From Adiantum capillus-veneris (taxonomy: Eukaryota; Streptophyta; Polypodiopsida; Polypodiales; Pteridaceae): a DNA stretch of 64,000 nucleotides. Each line of letters starts with the position of its first letter. The first letter of the stretch is position 1. The notes under the pieces were generated by a model. The model searched no databases. It saw nothing but the letters and a program-made list of their open reading frames with translations, and had not been told where the DNA came from. Where the stretch lies: NCBI GenBank assembly GCA_014529385.2, contig CM043944.1, positions 66,168,895 to 66,232,894 of the forward strand. The letters are read 5' to 3'. Shown here piece by piece: positions 45,629 to 57,599 of the stretch. The translations under genes and the position numbers were made by a program.

Positions 45629-47700
45629 TTAGACCTCTTGTACATCTTCCTTGTCTTCTTCTTCACTGGATGATTCCAGAGCTTCATGTTCACTTTGATC
45701 TTCACCTGTGTTTTTCTCTTCTTCCTCATCCATATCTTCTAGATCATTGTCTCCTCTTCTCTTAAACATTTTAATCCTTTTTCTTGCAATGGGAATCTTT
45801 ACTTCTGTACCATCTAGTTCAGACAAGCTGTAAGTAGCATTTTCATGCACTTGCTTTACAACATACGGTCCAAACCATCTTTTTGAGAACGTACGCATGA
45901 CTGTGTGCTGGTTATCAAGGCTACTATCATACACTAAAACCCAGTCACCTTTGTCAATTGCTTTGTTCCTAAGTCGATGTCGCTTATCAAAATAGTCCTT
46001 GTTTTTCAACCTTGCATTTTTGAGTCGTTCTTTTGCAGCTTGAATGTCTCCAGGTCTTCTCTCTAGCTGCCTTATACGCAATGCAAGGAGATCTTCCCTA
46101 CTAAGCCCCTCTTGCCAAGGTAGTACATTCCATGTGGGAATTGTATCCTCAATCGGCATCACTGGCTTTTGACCATGCATTAGCTCTGCAGGCATGTAGC
46201 CAGTTACTGAGCTATGTGTTGTTCGATCAGCCCATAAAGCATATGGTAACAATTTTGGCCACTCACCAACTCTTCCTTCGCAAGCCTTGGCCAAAGCTTT
46301 GATGATAGGAGGATGCCCTCTTTCACTCTTTCCATTGCCTTCAAGGTTGTAAGCTGTAGTAAGAGAAAGCTTGATCCCTAATCTAGAAAAGAACTCCCTT
46401 GCTTCTTCGGCATCCAGCTCACCTCGATCTGCAGTGATTTTTTCCACACAACCATAACGGCAAATCACCTCATCAAGAAGGAATTTGCACACAGCTTCTG
46501 TGGTCTTAGCTCTTAATGCTCTTCCTTCAACCTGGTTAGTTAGGTCCTCTCGTGCAAGAACCAAGTATCTCATCTGCCAGAGTCCTAAAGGCATCGTGAC
46601 TAGATCCACAACCCATTTATAGTGCATGGCTAGTGGATATGTAGGGTGCAATCCATCACGATGTCGAACATTTGAATACATTTGACAAGTTACACATGAC
46701 TCTACAAACTGAGATACATCTTTATACATACCCTTCCACCAGTATTTTTCTTTCAACTTGGAGAAGGTTTCCCACACACCCCTGTGTCCAGCCCATAGAC
46801 TCTCATGAAACTCTTGCATGAGCTTTACTTGAGTTTCTTTTTTACATATAACCCGTTGTGGTGTAGCACCCTTTTGTTTAGGATGCTTCCACAAGTAACC
46901 ATCCCTTAAAAAGTACCCATATGCTTTCTTGCGTATCCTCTTGAATTCTTGTTCAGACCAATCATCCTGTTTTGTTAGAGTACTCAAGTACCTTCCAATA
47001 GAAAGCCAATCACCTTCATAAAGATCTTTCAAGAACAATTCAAGTGAATTAGTCATGCAGACATTGTTACCTTTGACATGAGAGATAGAATAGAATTTTG
47101 TGCCTACATCATCTCCCTCATCAATTATTTGTGACTCATCTTCATACCTTGCCCTTGATAGCATATCTGCCATTGTATTGTCTTTACCTGCAATGTGCTT
47201 AAACTCGGGATTTAAGGACTAAATGTAGGCAATCCACCGCAACATAGCAATGTCTGGTGTTGAGCAGCTTGTAATCATCCCAAGAAGTGGTAGACAATCT
47301 GTTTCTACAACCACACATGCACCAATTAGGTACTCTTTCCCACTTTTCAAGGCTGTAACCATACCCCATAACTCTCTCTTTATCTGTGGATAGTTTCTTT
47401 GGCGAGCACTTAGTACCTTTGCTCCAAATCTTACCACATACCTGTGTCCTTCTTTGTCATCTTGCCCTATTGCCCATCCAATCCCTGTAGGACTGGTATC
47501 TAGTATCACAATCACTGGCCTTTGAAACTCATAGTCTACCTTTCTCAAAGTCGTTGCTGACTGGAGTAACTCCTTTAGCTTTTTCATGGATTTTACATGT
47601 GCTTCTGTCCGTTTAAACTTTTGATTCTTTCTAAGCAGCTGATAAAGAGGATCAGCTACATGTGCATAATGTGGAATCCAAATAACATAGAAAAGACCAT
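45629..47700 (-). pseudogene. Ty3-type pol 3' part: RNase H and integrase, one in-frame stop
   Basis: Translation can be followed from about 47,700 through the connection region (HYAHVADPLYQLL), RNase H (VILDTSPTGIGWAIG ... QIKRELWGM ... VVETDCLPLL) to a TAG at 47,219. It resumes in the same frame with HIAGKDNTMADMLSRARY and runs 514 codons without interruption. The integrase has an H-H-C-C domain (HESLWAGHRG ... CVTCQ), Asp in VVDLVTMPL, Asp in ITADRGELD, Glu in NGKSERGH, and a GPY/F module (RWFGPYVV). It ends in a ~50-residue Glu/Asp-rich tail with a stop at 45,629. Reverse transcriptase is missing. The long open frame suggests a fairly young truncated copy. Confidence 0.85.
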
Positions 47701-47900
47701 ATTAGGTAAAGTGGGAAAATCCCAATTCTCAGGTTGGACAACTTTCAATATATCATGTATAAAATATAGAGATTTTGTCAAAAATTTGAGTTTTCTTAAG
47801 GTCTCATTCCACTTTATGCACATACAATACACAATGAAAACAACTAAAATATCATGGTTTCAATCAATTGGATTACTAGGAGAGGAGTATATTGCATCCA
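47701..47900. other. Junction between the Ty3 fragment and the repeat array
   Basis: AT-rich, no gene. The 146-codon + frame at 47,597-48,037 overlaps pol and the array and is a chance opening. Confidence 0.4.
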
Positions 47901-50152
47901 TTATCGTTGTCTATGTTCTACTGTCCTACCTACAACTTATCTCAACATGGAGAGCTTGGTTTCTAGGTCCACCACTTGTCCAAGTTAATGTAAAAGTGAC
48001 TCAAGGTTCACAACTTGTGAAAGCAAGGATCCATTGAGGAATACAATCCACTTGGCTATTTTTCCTTAATTTATTGCATGTGACATTTAAGCAAGGTCCA
48101 CTTCTAATCTATAACTTCTTAATTTGAGGCATGGGGCATACATAAAATATGTAGCATATGCTCTATTGCCTCATAGGAAGGTTGGTTTCAAGGTGCACTT
48201 ATCCATGCTAGCCTATCTTGGAGAAATGATGGAGCTTGCTTCTCTCCTTGTTTCAATGGAGACTAGCTTGGACAAGTGGTGGACCTTTGCTTCTCTCTAT
48301 GTTTCAATAGAGTTAGCTTGGACAAGTGGTGATTTTGGAACAAAACCCCCATGTAAAACATATCATGGGTATTCCAAGTGATTAGAAAGATTACCATTTA
48401 AGATATAACCTTATAGGTTGGACAACTAGATCTTGGCTTGGAGAAATGGTGGACCTTTGATTCTCTCCATGTTTCAATGGAGTCTATCTTGGAGAAATGG
48501 TGGAGCTTGCTTCTGTCCATGTTTCAATGGAGCCTAGCTTGAACAGTTGGTGGACCTTTGCTTCTCTCTATGTTTCAATAGAGTTAGCTTAGACACGTGG
48601 TGGATCTTCAAAATAAACCAACTACTATCAATGTTGCCTAGCTTGGACAAGTGGTGGAGTGTTTCTCTACTCCATGTTTCACTGGATCTTCGCTTGGACA
48701 AGTGTTGGACCTTAAAACAAAAACCCCATGTACAACATAGAATGGATTTTCTAGATTTCAATGGAGTCTAGCTTTAACAAATGGTGGAGCTTGTCTTCAT
48801 CCATGTTTCAATGAAACTAGCTTGGACAAGTGGTGGACCTTGTAACAAACCCTCCCACGTATAACATATCATTGGTTTTCTAAGTGATGGGAAGGAATAC
48901 CATTCAAGATATAAACTTATAGCTTGGATAAGTAGTTGACTTTAAAACCAAATTCATCATAATACAATGAAATACACGTCAGCCAATTCCTAAATCTTGA
49001 GACCAAACCTCCCATGCTATTATAGATAATATATTGGATAAGTGATGGACCTTCTATTATCTTCCCATGCCTAGTTTAGACAACCGGTACACTTCGCAGC
49101 TATAAAGGTTGGACGAGTTGTGGAGCCTTGTTTCTATCCATGTTTTAATGGATCCTAGCTTGGACAAGTGGTGGACCTTGGAAAAAAGCTTCCATGTACA
49201 ACATATATGAGGTTTTCCATGTTTTAATGGAACCTATCTTGGACAAATGGTGAAGCTTTCTTCTCTCCATGTTGATTTTGGAACTACCTTAGACAAGTGG
49301 TGGAGCTTTTCTTTTCTACTCTTCATAATACAATGAAGTATATGTTGGTTACATGGTGAATCTTAAGGCCAAACCTCCCATTTTACTAGAGATTATAGGT
49401 TGGACAAGTGGATCAACCTTCTATCATTTCTCCATGACTATATTGGACAATTAGTAGACATAACATCTCTCTATGTTGTCTAGAGATGAGCTTGGACAAG
49501 TGATGGACCCTGCTTCTCTCTTCCCTTGGTTTACTAGTTTGAAGACTCAGTATATATACTTTCTTAGATCTAGCTTGAAGAAGTGGTGGACCTTGCATCC
49601 ACAATCTTAATTCAGTACAAAAAATTATATGAAAAAATAATATAGGAATCTTGGTTTGAAGGTCAAGCAATTAGGTTCCAAATGCACATAATAATATATT
49701 TTCCACCCATATTAAAAGAAAGTTAAATATGTTATTACCAAATTGACAAAGGTAACGTCCAAGAATTATATCTTTCCATCTTGTCAGATCTAAATCTTCA
49801 TCAAGGCGACATGCATGTATACATCAACTTTCAAGCCATTCAAGAATACATGCACTTAGATTCCATAGTTTTGTTTTCAAAGTCTTTTAGGTTCTAAAAC
49901 TCTTTCACATAAAGTATGTAATGACAAAATTCTTGAAGCAAACATTTGTGCCCAAGAAAAAGATCCCTCACATATTTAAAGTCCATGAATTCTCTGATCC
50001 ACACTTACAAGTTTTATTTTGACATCAAACATCAATTCTTTCATAGTTCCAAATAAATGCAACCTCGATATGAATTGACAAAAAATGAATTTCTTTTACT
50101 ATATGACCCAACATAGGCACCAATCAAATAAAAAATGAGTCCCCAAAAATTT

Positions 50153-50250
50153 GGGTGCACTCTAGCAATACGTCAGAGTCCCCTTACAATAGGATGCACT
50201 CCAATAGTACATTGAAGTCCCCTTAGAGTAGGGTGCACTCCATTCAAGTG
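50153..50250. repeat. 38-bp tandem repeat, about 2.5 units
   Basis: Units start GG(T/A)TGCACTC at about 50,153, 50,192 and 50,230, each with (C/A)AGTCCCCTTA in the middle. They lie just 3' of the FCP1-like exon at 50,353. The rest of 49,680-50,350 holds nothing recognisable. Confidence 0.65.
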
Positions 50251-50352
50251 TTCATAAAATTGACACACCTTTAAAAAAAAAAAAGACTATATCAAATTAT
50301 ACAAATGTTGAAAGATACACACTAGAATAAAAAAAGCATCTTATAGCCATAT

Positions 50353-51110
50353 TTATTCAATGCTTTCGTGTTGACAAGTACACACCAAGGACATAATTTG
50401 TCTCAGAATCACTCTCTTATAAACTCTCTTATCTCTTGCATACAACCATCCTACCAACCATGGAATTATGGTTCTCTGCAAGAAGTTTTGAAGTTGCTCG
50501 GAAGTTTGCCTCCACATCTTTGGAAATATAAGATATGTCCCTGGCATGTTCCACATCACCCTATATGGAGTGTCATCAAAAATTAAGGTATTGTTTGCAT
50601 CCAAATCCTCAAATATCTTCCAAATATCACTCAGATTTTTGTGATAAACCCTTGTAAATCCTAACATGATATTTGGATTTTGGCAATTTTTGTTACTCAT
50701 AAACACCTTGAACTTGGTATACTGCTCAGGAAAACACTTTTGTGTGATGCGTTGCACCCTTGTTAAGTTATAGCAACTCCATATCCATAGCTCAAAGTAT
50801 TCATCACAAAAATCCAAAAAACTTTGTACGTCTGGTCGCACCACATGATAAACTTCATCTTTGTCATCCACAAGTCGCATGTGTTGAGCCCAAGATGGCA
50901 TAGAATCTCCATGTTTCATTTCAACTGTCTTGAGAAGTAACCCCTCTAGATCCAAGATAAGTACTCTTTTGATGTCCTTGAAAGCAAGTGGTAGGTGATA
51001 AGGAGGTGATTCATTCCTTGGACAAGGTCTTGGAGGAGGTTGGATGGGTAATTCAATAGTTTTCTTCAATTTATGCCAGCATATAGCCAATCCATTTTTC
51101 TGTAATGGTT
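50353..51110 (-). CDS. Terminal exon encoding an FCP1/NIF-type HAD phosphatase-like domain (copy C)
   Basis: A splice acceptor (CTTTAATTTCAG) ends at 51,111. The exon then has two bases completing a split codon and 251 codons, ending in TAA at 50,353. The domain reads as an FCP1 homology (NIF) fold: motif I VLILDLEGLLL, the core FFxxC-like stretch FLDFCDEYFELWIWSCYNL, and motif III LIFDDTPYR. The nucleophile Asp of motif I is kept. The second Asp of the usual DxDx(T/V) is Glu, so classic phosphatase activity is doubtful. The family dephosphorylates Ser/Thr on proteins such as the RNA polymerase II tail. An upstream exon is required. The acceptor phase matches the donor of the exon at 61,222, about 10 kb away. 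Confidence 0.75.
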
Positions 51111-51460
51111 CTGAAATTAAAGAACAAGAACACTTAATGCAAACACAACAATAGACATGAGTTTTACATTGTCTACCCTAAGGTTTTATTAGATACCAAA
51201 ATCCATCTATGATCTACTCATTAATAGAAAGAAAGTCAAATTAAAATCCTGACTCTTTTTTATGCTACACTCTCTCTTAGTCTCAATACCATGGAGTTCA
51301 ACTAGACTTAAGTCAACTAATAACTACTACTTGTTGTTAAAGTTATGCTTGAAGTGTATAAGGCTTAACCAATGCTCTAGTGTAGAATGGGTATTTAGGT
51401 CTCAAGGTCTACCACTTATCCAAGCAAAGATCCATTTAGATATGGAAACCCAATTTTTCT

Positions 51461-54400
51461 TAATATAATGATATAGAGTGGACAAGTGGTGAATCCTGAG
51501 ACCAAGCCACTCATGCTACTAGGGATAATAGGTTGGACAAGTGGTGGACCTTGAATGTAAACCCCCCATGTACAAAGTATCAGGGGTTTTGGGTATTTCA
51601 ATGGACTCTAGCATCTTGGAAACATGGTGGAGCTTACTTCTCTCCATGTTTCAATGGAGTCTATCTTGGATAAATGGTGGAGCATCATTCTCTCCACGTT
51701 TCAATGGAGCCTACCTTGGACAAGTGGTGCACGTTTGTTTCTCTCTATGTTTGAACAGATTTAGCTTGGACAAGCGGTGGACCTTGGAACAAAATCCCCA
51801 TGTAAAACATATCATGGACATTACAAGTGGTGAGAAAAAATACCATTCAATATATAACCTTATAGGTTGGAAAAGTGGTGGACCTTAACACCCAATTATT
51901 ATTAATATAATGACATAGAGTGGACAAGTGGTGAATCTTGCGACCAAACCTACTAGGAAAAGTACGTTGGACAAGTGGTGGACCTTGAATACAAACCCCC
52001 CATGTACAAAATATTACTCATGCTACTAGGAATAATTTGGTATTAAGGTCCATGTTTCAATGGAGCCTAGCTTGGAAAAGTGGTGGACCTTTGTTTCTCT
52101 CTATGTTTCAATATAATTTGCTTGGACAAGTGGTGAACCTTGGAACAAAAATCCCATGTAAAGCATGTCATGGGCATTACAAGTGGTGAGAAAAAATACC
52201 ATTCAAGGTATAACCTTATAGGCTGGACAAGTGGTGGACCTTGGCACCCAATTAATCTTATTATAATGACATATAGTGGAAAAGTGGTGAATTATGAGAC
52301 CAAACCTACTAGGGATAATAGGTTGGAGAAATGGTTGACCTTGAATGTAAATCACCCATGTACAAAATATCATGGGTTTTGCGTATTTCAATCGAGCCTA
52401 GCATCTTGGAGACATGGTGGAACTTACTTCTCTCCATGTTTTAATGGATCCTATCTAGGAGAAATGGTGGAGGTTCCTTCTCTCCATGCCTAGCTTGGAC
52501 AAGTCGTGGACCTTTGTTTCTCTCTATGTTTGAATATGGTTAGCTTGGACAAGTGGTGGATCTTGGAATGAAACTCCCATGTAAAACATATCATGGGCAT
52601 TTCAAGTGGCGAGAAAGGATACCATTTAAGATATAACCTTATAGGTTGGACAAGTGGTGGACCTTAACACAATATAATGACATAGAGTGTACAAGTGGTG
52701 AACCTTGAAACCAAACCACTCATGCTACTAGGGATAATAGGTTAAACAAGTGGTGGGCCTTGAAATAAAACCCCCTAAAGTGTTTCAATGGAGCCTAGCT
52801 TGGAGACATGGTGGAGATTGCTTCTCTCCATGTTTCAATGGAACCTATCTTGGATAAATGGTGGATCATCCTTCTCTCCATGTTTCAATGGAGCCTAGCT
52901 TGGACAAGTGGTGTACCTTTGTCTCTCTCTATGTTTGAATAGAGTTATCTTGGAAAAGTGGAACCCCATGTAAAACATATCATGGGCATTACAAGTGGTG
53001 AGAAAAAATACCATTCAATATATAACCTTATAGGTTGGACAAGTGGTGGACCTTAACACCCAATTATTTTTAATATAATGACATAGAGTGGATAAGTGGT
53101 GAAATTGGGACCAAACCTACTAGGGAAATAGGTTGGACAAGTGGTGGGCCTTGAATGTAAACGCCCCATGTACAAAATATCACTCATGCTACTAGAAATA
53201 ATTTGGTATTAAGGTCCATGTTTCAATGCAGCCTAGCTTGGAAAAGTGGTGGACCTTTGTTTCTCTCTATGTTTCAATATATTTATCTTGGACAAGTGGT
53301 GTACCTTGGAACAAAACCCCCATGTAAATCATGTCATGGGCATTACAAGTGGTGAGAAAAAATACCATTCAAGCTATAACATTATAGGTTGGACAAGTGG
53401 TGGACCTTAACACCTAATTCCTCTTAATATAATGACATAGAGTGGACAAGTGGTGAATCATGAGACCAAACCTACTAGGGATAATAGGTTGGACAAGTGG
53501 TGAACCTTGAATGTAAACCCCCCATGTACAAAAAATTATGGGTATTGGGTATTTCAATGGAGCCTAGCAACTTGGAGACATGGTGGAGCTTATTTCTCTC
53601 CATGTTTCAATGGAGCCTATCTAGGAGAAATAGTGGAGGTTCCTTCTCTCCATGTTTCAATGAGCCTAGCTTGGACAAGTGGTGGACCTTGGAATGAAAC
53701 CCCCATGTAAAACATATCATGGGCATTTCAAGTGGTGAGAAAGGATACTATTTAAAATATAACCTTATAGGCTGAACAAGTGGTGGACTTTAACACATAT
53801 TTCTTCTTAATATAATGACATAGAGTGTACAAGTGGTGAATCTTGAGACCAAACCACTCTTGCTATTAGGGATAATAGGTTGGACAAGTGGTGGACCTTG
53901 AATGTAAACCCCTCATGTACAAAATTATGGGTTTAGGGTATTTCAATGGAGCCTAGCTTGGAGACATGGTGGAGATTGCTTCTCTCAATATTTCAATGGA
54001 ACCTATCTTGGAGAAATGGTGGATCATCCTTCTCTCCATGTTTCAATGGAGCCTATCTTGGACAAGTGGTGGACCTTTGCTTCTCTCTAAGTTTTAATGG
54101 AGTTAGCTTGGACAACTGGTGGGTCTTGGAACAAAACCCCTTTGTAAAACATAGCATGGACATTACAAGTGATGAGGAAAAATATCATTCAAGATATAAC
54201 CTTATAGGTTGGAAAAGTGGTGATGGACCTTGACAAGTGGTGAAGGATACCATTTAAGATATACCCTTATAGGTTGGACAAGTGGTGGACCTTAACACCC
54301 AGTTATTCTTAATATAATGACATAGAGTGGATAAGTGGTGAATCTTAAGACCAAATCACTCATGCTACTAGGTATAATACATTAGAGAAGTGGTAGACCT

Positions 54401-54830
54401 TGAATGTAAACACCCCATGTACAAAATATCATGGTTTTAGGGTGTTTCAATGGAGCCTAGAATCTCGGAGACATGGTAGATCTTGATTCTTTCCATGTTT
54501 GAATGGCACCTATCTTGGAAAAATGATGGAGGTTACTTCTCTCCATACTTCAACGGAGCCTAGCTTTGACAAGTGGTGAACCTTTGCTTCTCTCTATGTT
54601 TGAATAGAGTTAGCTTGGACAAGTGGTGGACCTTTGCTTCTCTCTATGTTTGAATAGAGTTAGCTTGGACAAGTGGTGGACCTTGGAATGAAATCCCCGT
54701 GTAAAACATATCATGGGCATTTCAAGTGGTGAGAAAGGATACCATTTAAGATATAACCTTATAGGTTGGACAAGTGGTGGACCTTAATACATAGTTCTTC
54801 TTAATATAATGACATAGAGTGTACAAGTGG
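51461..54830 (+). repeat. Higher-order units inside array A
   Basis: The anchor TAATATAATGACATAGAGTG recurs nine times, near 51,461, 51,903, 52,261, 52,671, 53,071, 53,425, 53,808, 54,310 and 54,802, at 354-502 bp spacing. The same order of linkers and cores lies between anchors. This is a second, longer period on top of the ~20-bp core. Confidence 0.8.
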
Positions 54831-55300
54831 TGTATCTTGAGACCAAACCACTCGTGCTACTAGGGATCCTAGCTTGGACAAGTGGTGGACCTTGGAAAAA
54901 AGTCCCCCTGTACAACATAGATGAGTTTTTTCATGTTTTAATGGAAGAGAGATTCGACAAATGGTGGAGCTTGCTTATCTCCATGTGGATTTTAGAACTA
55001 GCTTGGACAAGTGGTGGAGCTTTTCTTTTTTACTCTTCATAATATAATGATGTATAGGTTGGTTACATGGTGAATCTTAAGGCCAAACGGAGCTCCCATC
55101 TTACTAGAGATGATAGGTTGGAAAAGTGGTCAACCTTCTATCATTTCTCCATGCCTATAATTAGACAATTAGTAGAACTAGCATCTTTCTATGTTGTCTA
55201 GAGCTGAGCTTGGACAAGTAGTGGACCTTGCTACTCTCTTCCCTTGGATTATTAGTTTGAAGACTCATTATATATACTTGCTTAGATCTATATAATTACT

Positions 55301-55980
55301 CATTAGTTAGGTTACAAGTGGGTATGTAATTTGTTAGCCTCAAGGGACTTTGAATATTGAATAGTAAGAAAGTCAAGTGCTGGTTTGAAGATCTTTTGCT
55401 TATCTAAACTAGACTCTAACTCAATAATAAGTTTCATAAGTTCCACGAATTGTCCTATCTATGCTCCAAAAGAGTCTTAATTGGTTTGTGCTAGATTCTA
55501 GCTTCCTTGATGGGGTAGAATCCTAGAAAAATGAGGCACTATAAGTTTTACCTTAGCTCAAATGGATTTTTCACTTAAACTCGACTGCAATTTGGCTATC
55601 TAGTCTTTGTCTCGATGGAGTTTAACACTAGATACATAGTAGTGATATTTAAGCTTCATGTCTCTTCACTTGATCGAGATATGAGACCATACTTTCAAGG
55701 TCACCACTTGTCTTACCTAAAGACCAATGTGAGACATGGGAGCAAGAAAGCCATCCGATATTGGTTTAAGGACTATTACATAGGCAATCAATAACTTAAG
55801 TAAAGCAAAAAGACTTGGATCTTTCACAATTAATAACTTAAGTAAAGCCAAAAAGACTTGGATCTTTGACAGTTTTTTTCAAACTAAAAAAGCACAATCT
55901 CATGCTAACAAAACTATAAATCACAATTGAAAGGTTTGAACAAGAAAAAGATCAACAATCTTAATAAGAAGGATACTTTT
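55301..55980. other. Spacer with the orientation switch of the repeat core
   Basis: Left of about 55,220 the core reads TTGGACAAGT on the + strand. At 55,696 it reads as the reverse complement (GGTCACCACTTGTC). No gene. A 40-bp phrase ending AAAGACTTGGATCTTT is tandemly duplicated at 55,790-55,870. Confidence 0.5.
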
Positions 55981-56125
55981 CATTTCATTTGATGATTACA
56001 AACTAAAATAAAGTCTCTCAAGAAATTGATAAACAAAAAATGTAGGTGACTGCTTCATTATTTTGAGCAAAAATATCAAAATCTCTATTGATTGAGCTCC
56101 ATCTAGTAGTATCCTTTGTAAGATC
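55980..56125 (-). other. Probable 3' untranslated exon of the FCP1-like transcript
   Basis: A strong acceptor (CCTTCTTGCAG) ends at 56,126. A donor GTACTA at 56,218 stands one base after the TAA of the preceding coding exon. A 93-base intron within the 3' untranslated region is the simplest reading. The 3' end is not defined. Confidence 0.45.
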
Positions 56126-56219
56126 CTGCAAGAAGGAATAAAAAGAAAGATTTGTTAGATACCATGCACATGAGTGTTCAAGCATGTGTATCAAGAATAT
56201 ATGACATGTCACTAGTACC

Positions 56220-57418
56220 TTAGGGTTGCTTTCTATCCAGCCTTAGAAGATTGTTCTCAGCTTTCACCTTATTTATATAAGCCTTTGTTGTGGTTGCCTT
56301 CAAAACTCCTTTTGTGTTACAACCCAATTGCCTAGCTAAAGTGGTCAATTGTGACGCCTTCATGCTTTCAATGGGTGTACGCTCCTTTGCCAAGATCTCT
56401 TGTATTTGGGCTCTTCTCATTTCATTGCGGTGGCTTGTGTCACTTGCATCTTCAATGATAGTTTCATCTCTGTCACCTTTTGCAGGTGGTATTCTTCTTG
56501 TAAAGAACACCTTAGCTGACCAAACATCATTTTTCTGCTTCCAATACTCCATGATTTGTTTGTATTCACTATCATTTGTCACTATAGGTTGTCCATAACG
56601 ATTAGAAGCAATTAAATCACGCACATCCCTTCTCTCATCAAGCTGAATCAAGTATGGCAGTAGCTCCTCCAAGAGCATATTGTCAACCATCTTCTCAGCA
56701 TCAAATTGTGGTGGAAAAATGCAATTGTTTGCTGGTGAAATACATCCCTTGTAAGGAGAGTCATCAATAAGCACTGTTCTTTGTGGATCACATTCAAACC
56801 CCATGGCAATTTTGGCTAGAGGCTTGAACATTGCCTCAACGTTTGGATTGTCGGGTCTAAACAATTTTTGAGTTTGAGCGGTGTAGCAAACATCTTGCGA
56901 CCAAATTGCAAAGAAAGGCAATGTATCCTCAGCTAAGTTTTTTAGTGCTGCAAGGATTTGATACACATTATTCCTAGTAGCTGTCGACCAAATTGCAACA
57001 TTAAACCTTTGTAAAATAGTGTTCAGGAATTGGATGCAACCTGGCCTGAGTATAATATATCTTTTTGAATCCATTTGCACTGAGTTGTGGTGTGAGGATG
57101 GTTGAGGGGAACGTTTCAACAATAGACCATTTAAATCCAATATAATTGTAAGCATGGATTTCTCAACATCTACGCTACATGACGTAGTACCAATTGGCAA
57201 TAGCTCGTGAGTGGACTTTTCAGTCTCTTTTGATGTATGTTGCATTTTTGAAGCATCGATTTCTTGGTTCTCATTATTGAAAGCTTGCTCAAGTTGCACA
57301 ACACTAGACTCTAGTATAGAAATATCATCCATCTTGGGCACTTTAGAAACCATAGAATCTATGGATTCTATAGTTGTTGACTGAACCATAGGAGCATTAT
57401 CCATCCCAGTTTGTGAAT
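56220..57418 (-). CDS. Terminal exon encoding an FCP1/NIF-type HAD phosphatase-like domain (copy B)
   Basis: The acceptor GTTTTCTTAG ends at 57,419; two bases complete a split codon; 398 codons follow, ending in TAA at 56,220. Residues 1-90 are a polar linker. Motif I, TIILDLNGLLL, has its nucleophile Asp at about residue 94, with Asn in place of the second Asp. NVAIWSTATRNN follows, then motif III VLIDDSPYKG at about 218. A C-terminal ~90-residue stretch contains SQLTTLARQLG, reminiscent of a SAP-type DNA-binding helix pair. Plant NIF proteins with DLNG in motif I exist; their activity is unclear. It shares the HAD core with copy C, but the linker and tail differ. If spliced to exon 2, it would give a protein of about 1,255 residues. 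Confidence 0.75.
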
Positions 57419-57599
57419 CTAAGAAAACACACACACAAATGGTATCTCAAAACCACTAGAATTTTATTCACCATATTTATATGTAGAACTCCTAGTAAGA
57501 AATTTATTTAAGGTAAAGTCGTTGCTAGAATCCTTGCAACCATTTTTAGCATTCGTACACCAAACACCACTTGTCTAAAATACAATCTACTAACTCAAC

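Larger units (their letters stand above)
47901..55300 (+). repeat. Degenerate tandem array A, core TTGGACAAGTGGTGGACC
   Basis: Dozens of copies of (T/A)(G/C)CTTGGACAAGTGGTGGACCT, spaced 40-100 bp, are joined by recurring linkers (TTTCAATGGAGCCTAG, CTTCTCTCCATG, CCCCCATGTACAAAATATC, ATATAACCTTATAGG). The array breaks at about 49,680-51,250 around a coding exon. Many short frames with L-D-K-W-W-T come from the core and are not genes. It lies in the presumed introns or spacers of the minus-strand locus. Confidence 0.9.

Noticed and set aside
48124-55042. Many frames with recurring LDKWWT or YLGQVVD peptides that look like a repeat protein
   Set aside because: They are the translated core of a non-coding degenerate DNA repeat. 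Frame changes from copy to copy, and stops occur in most linkers.
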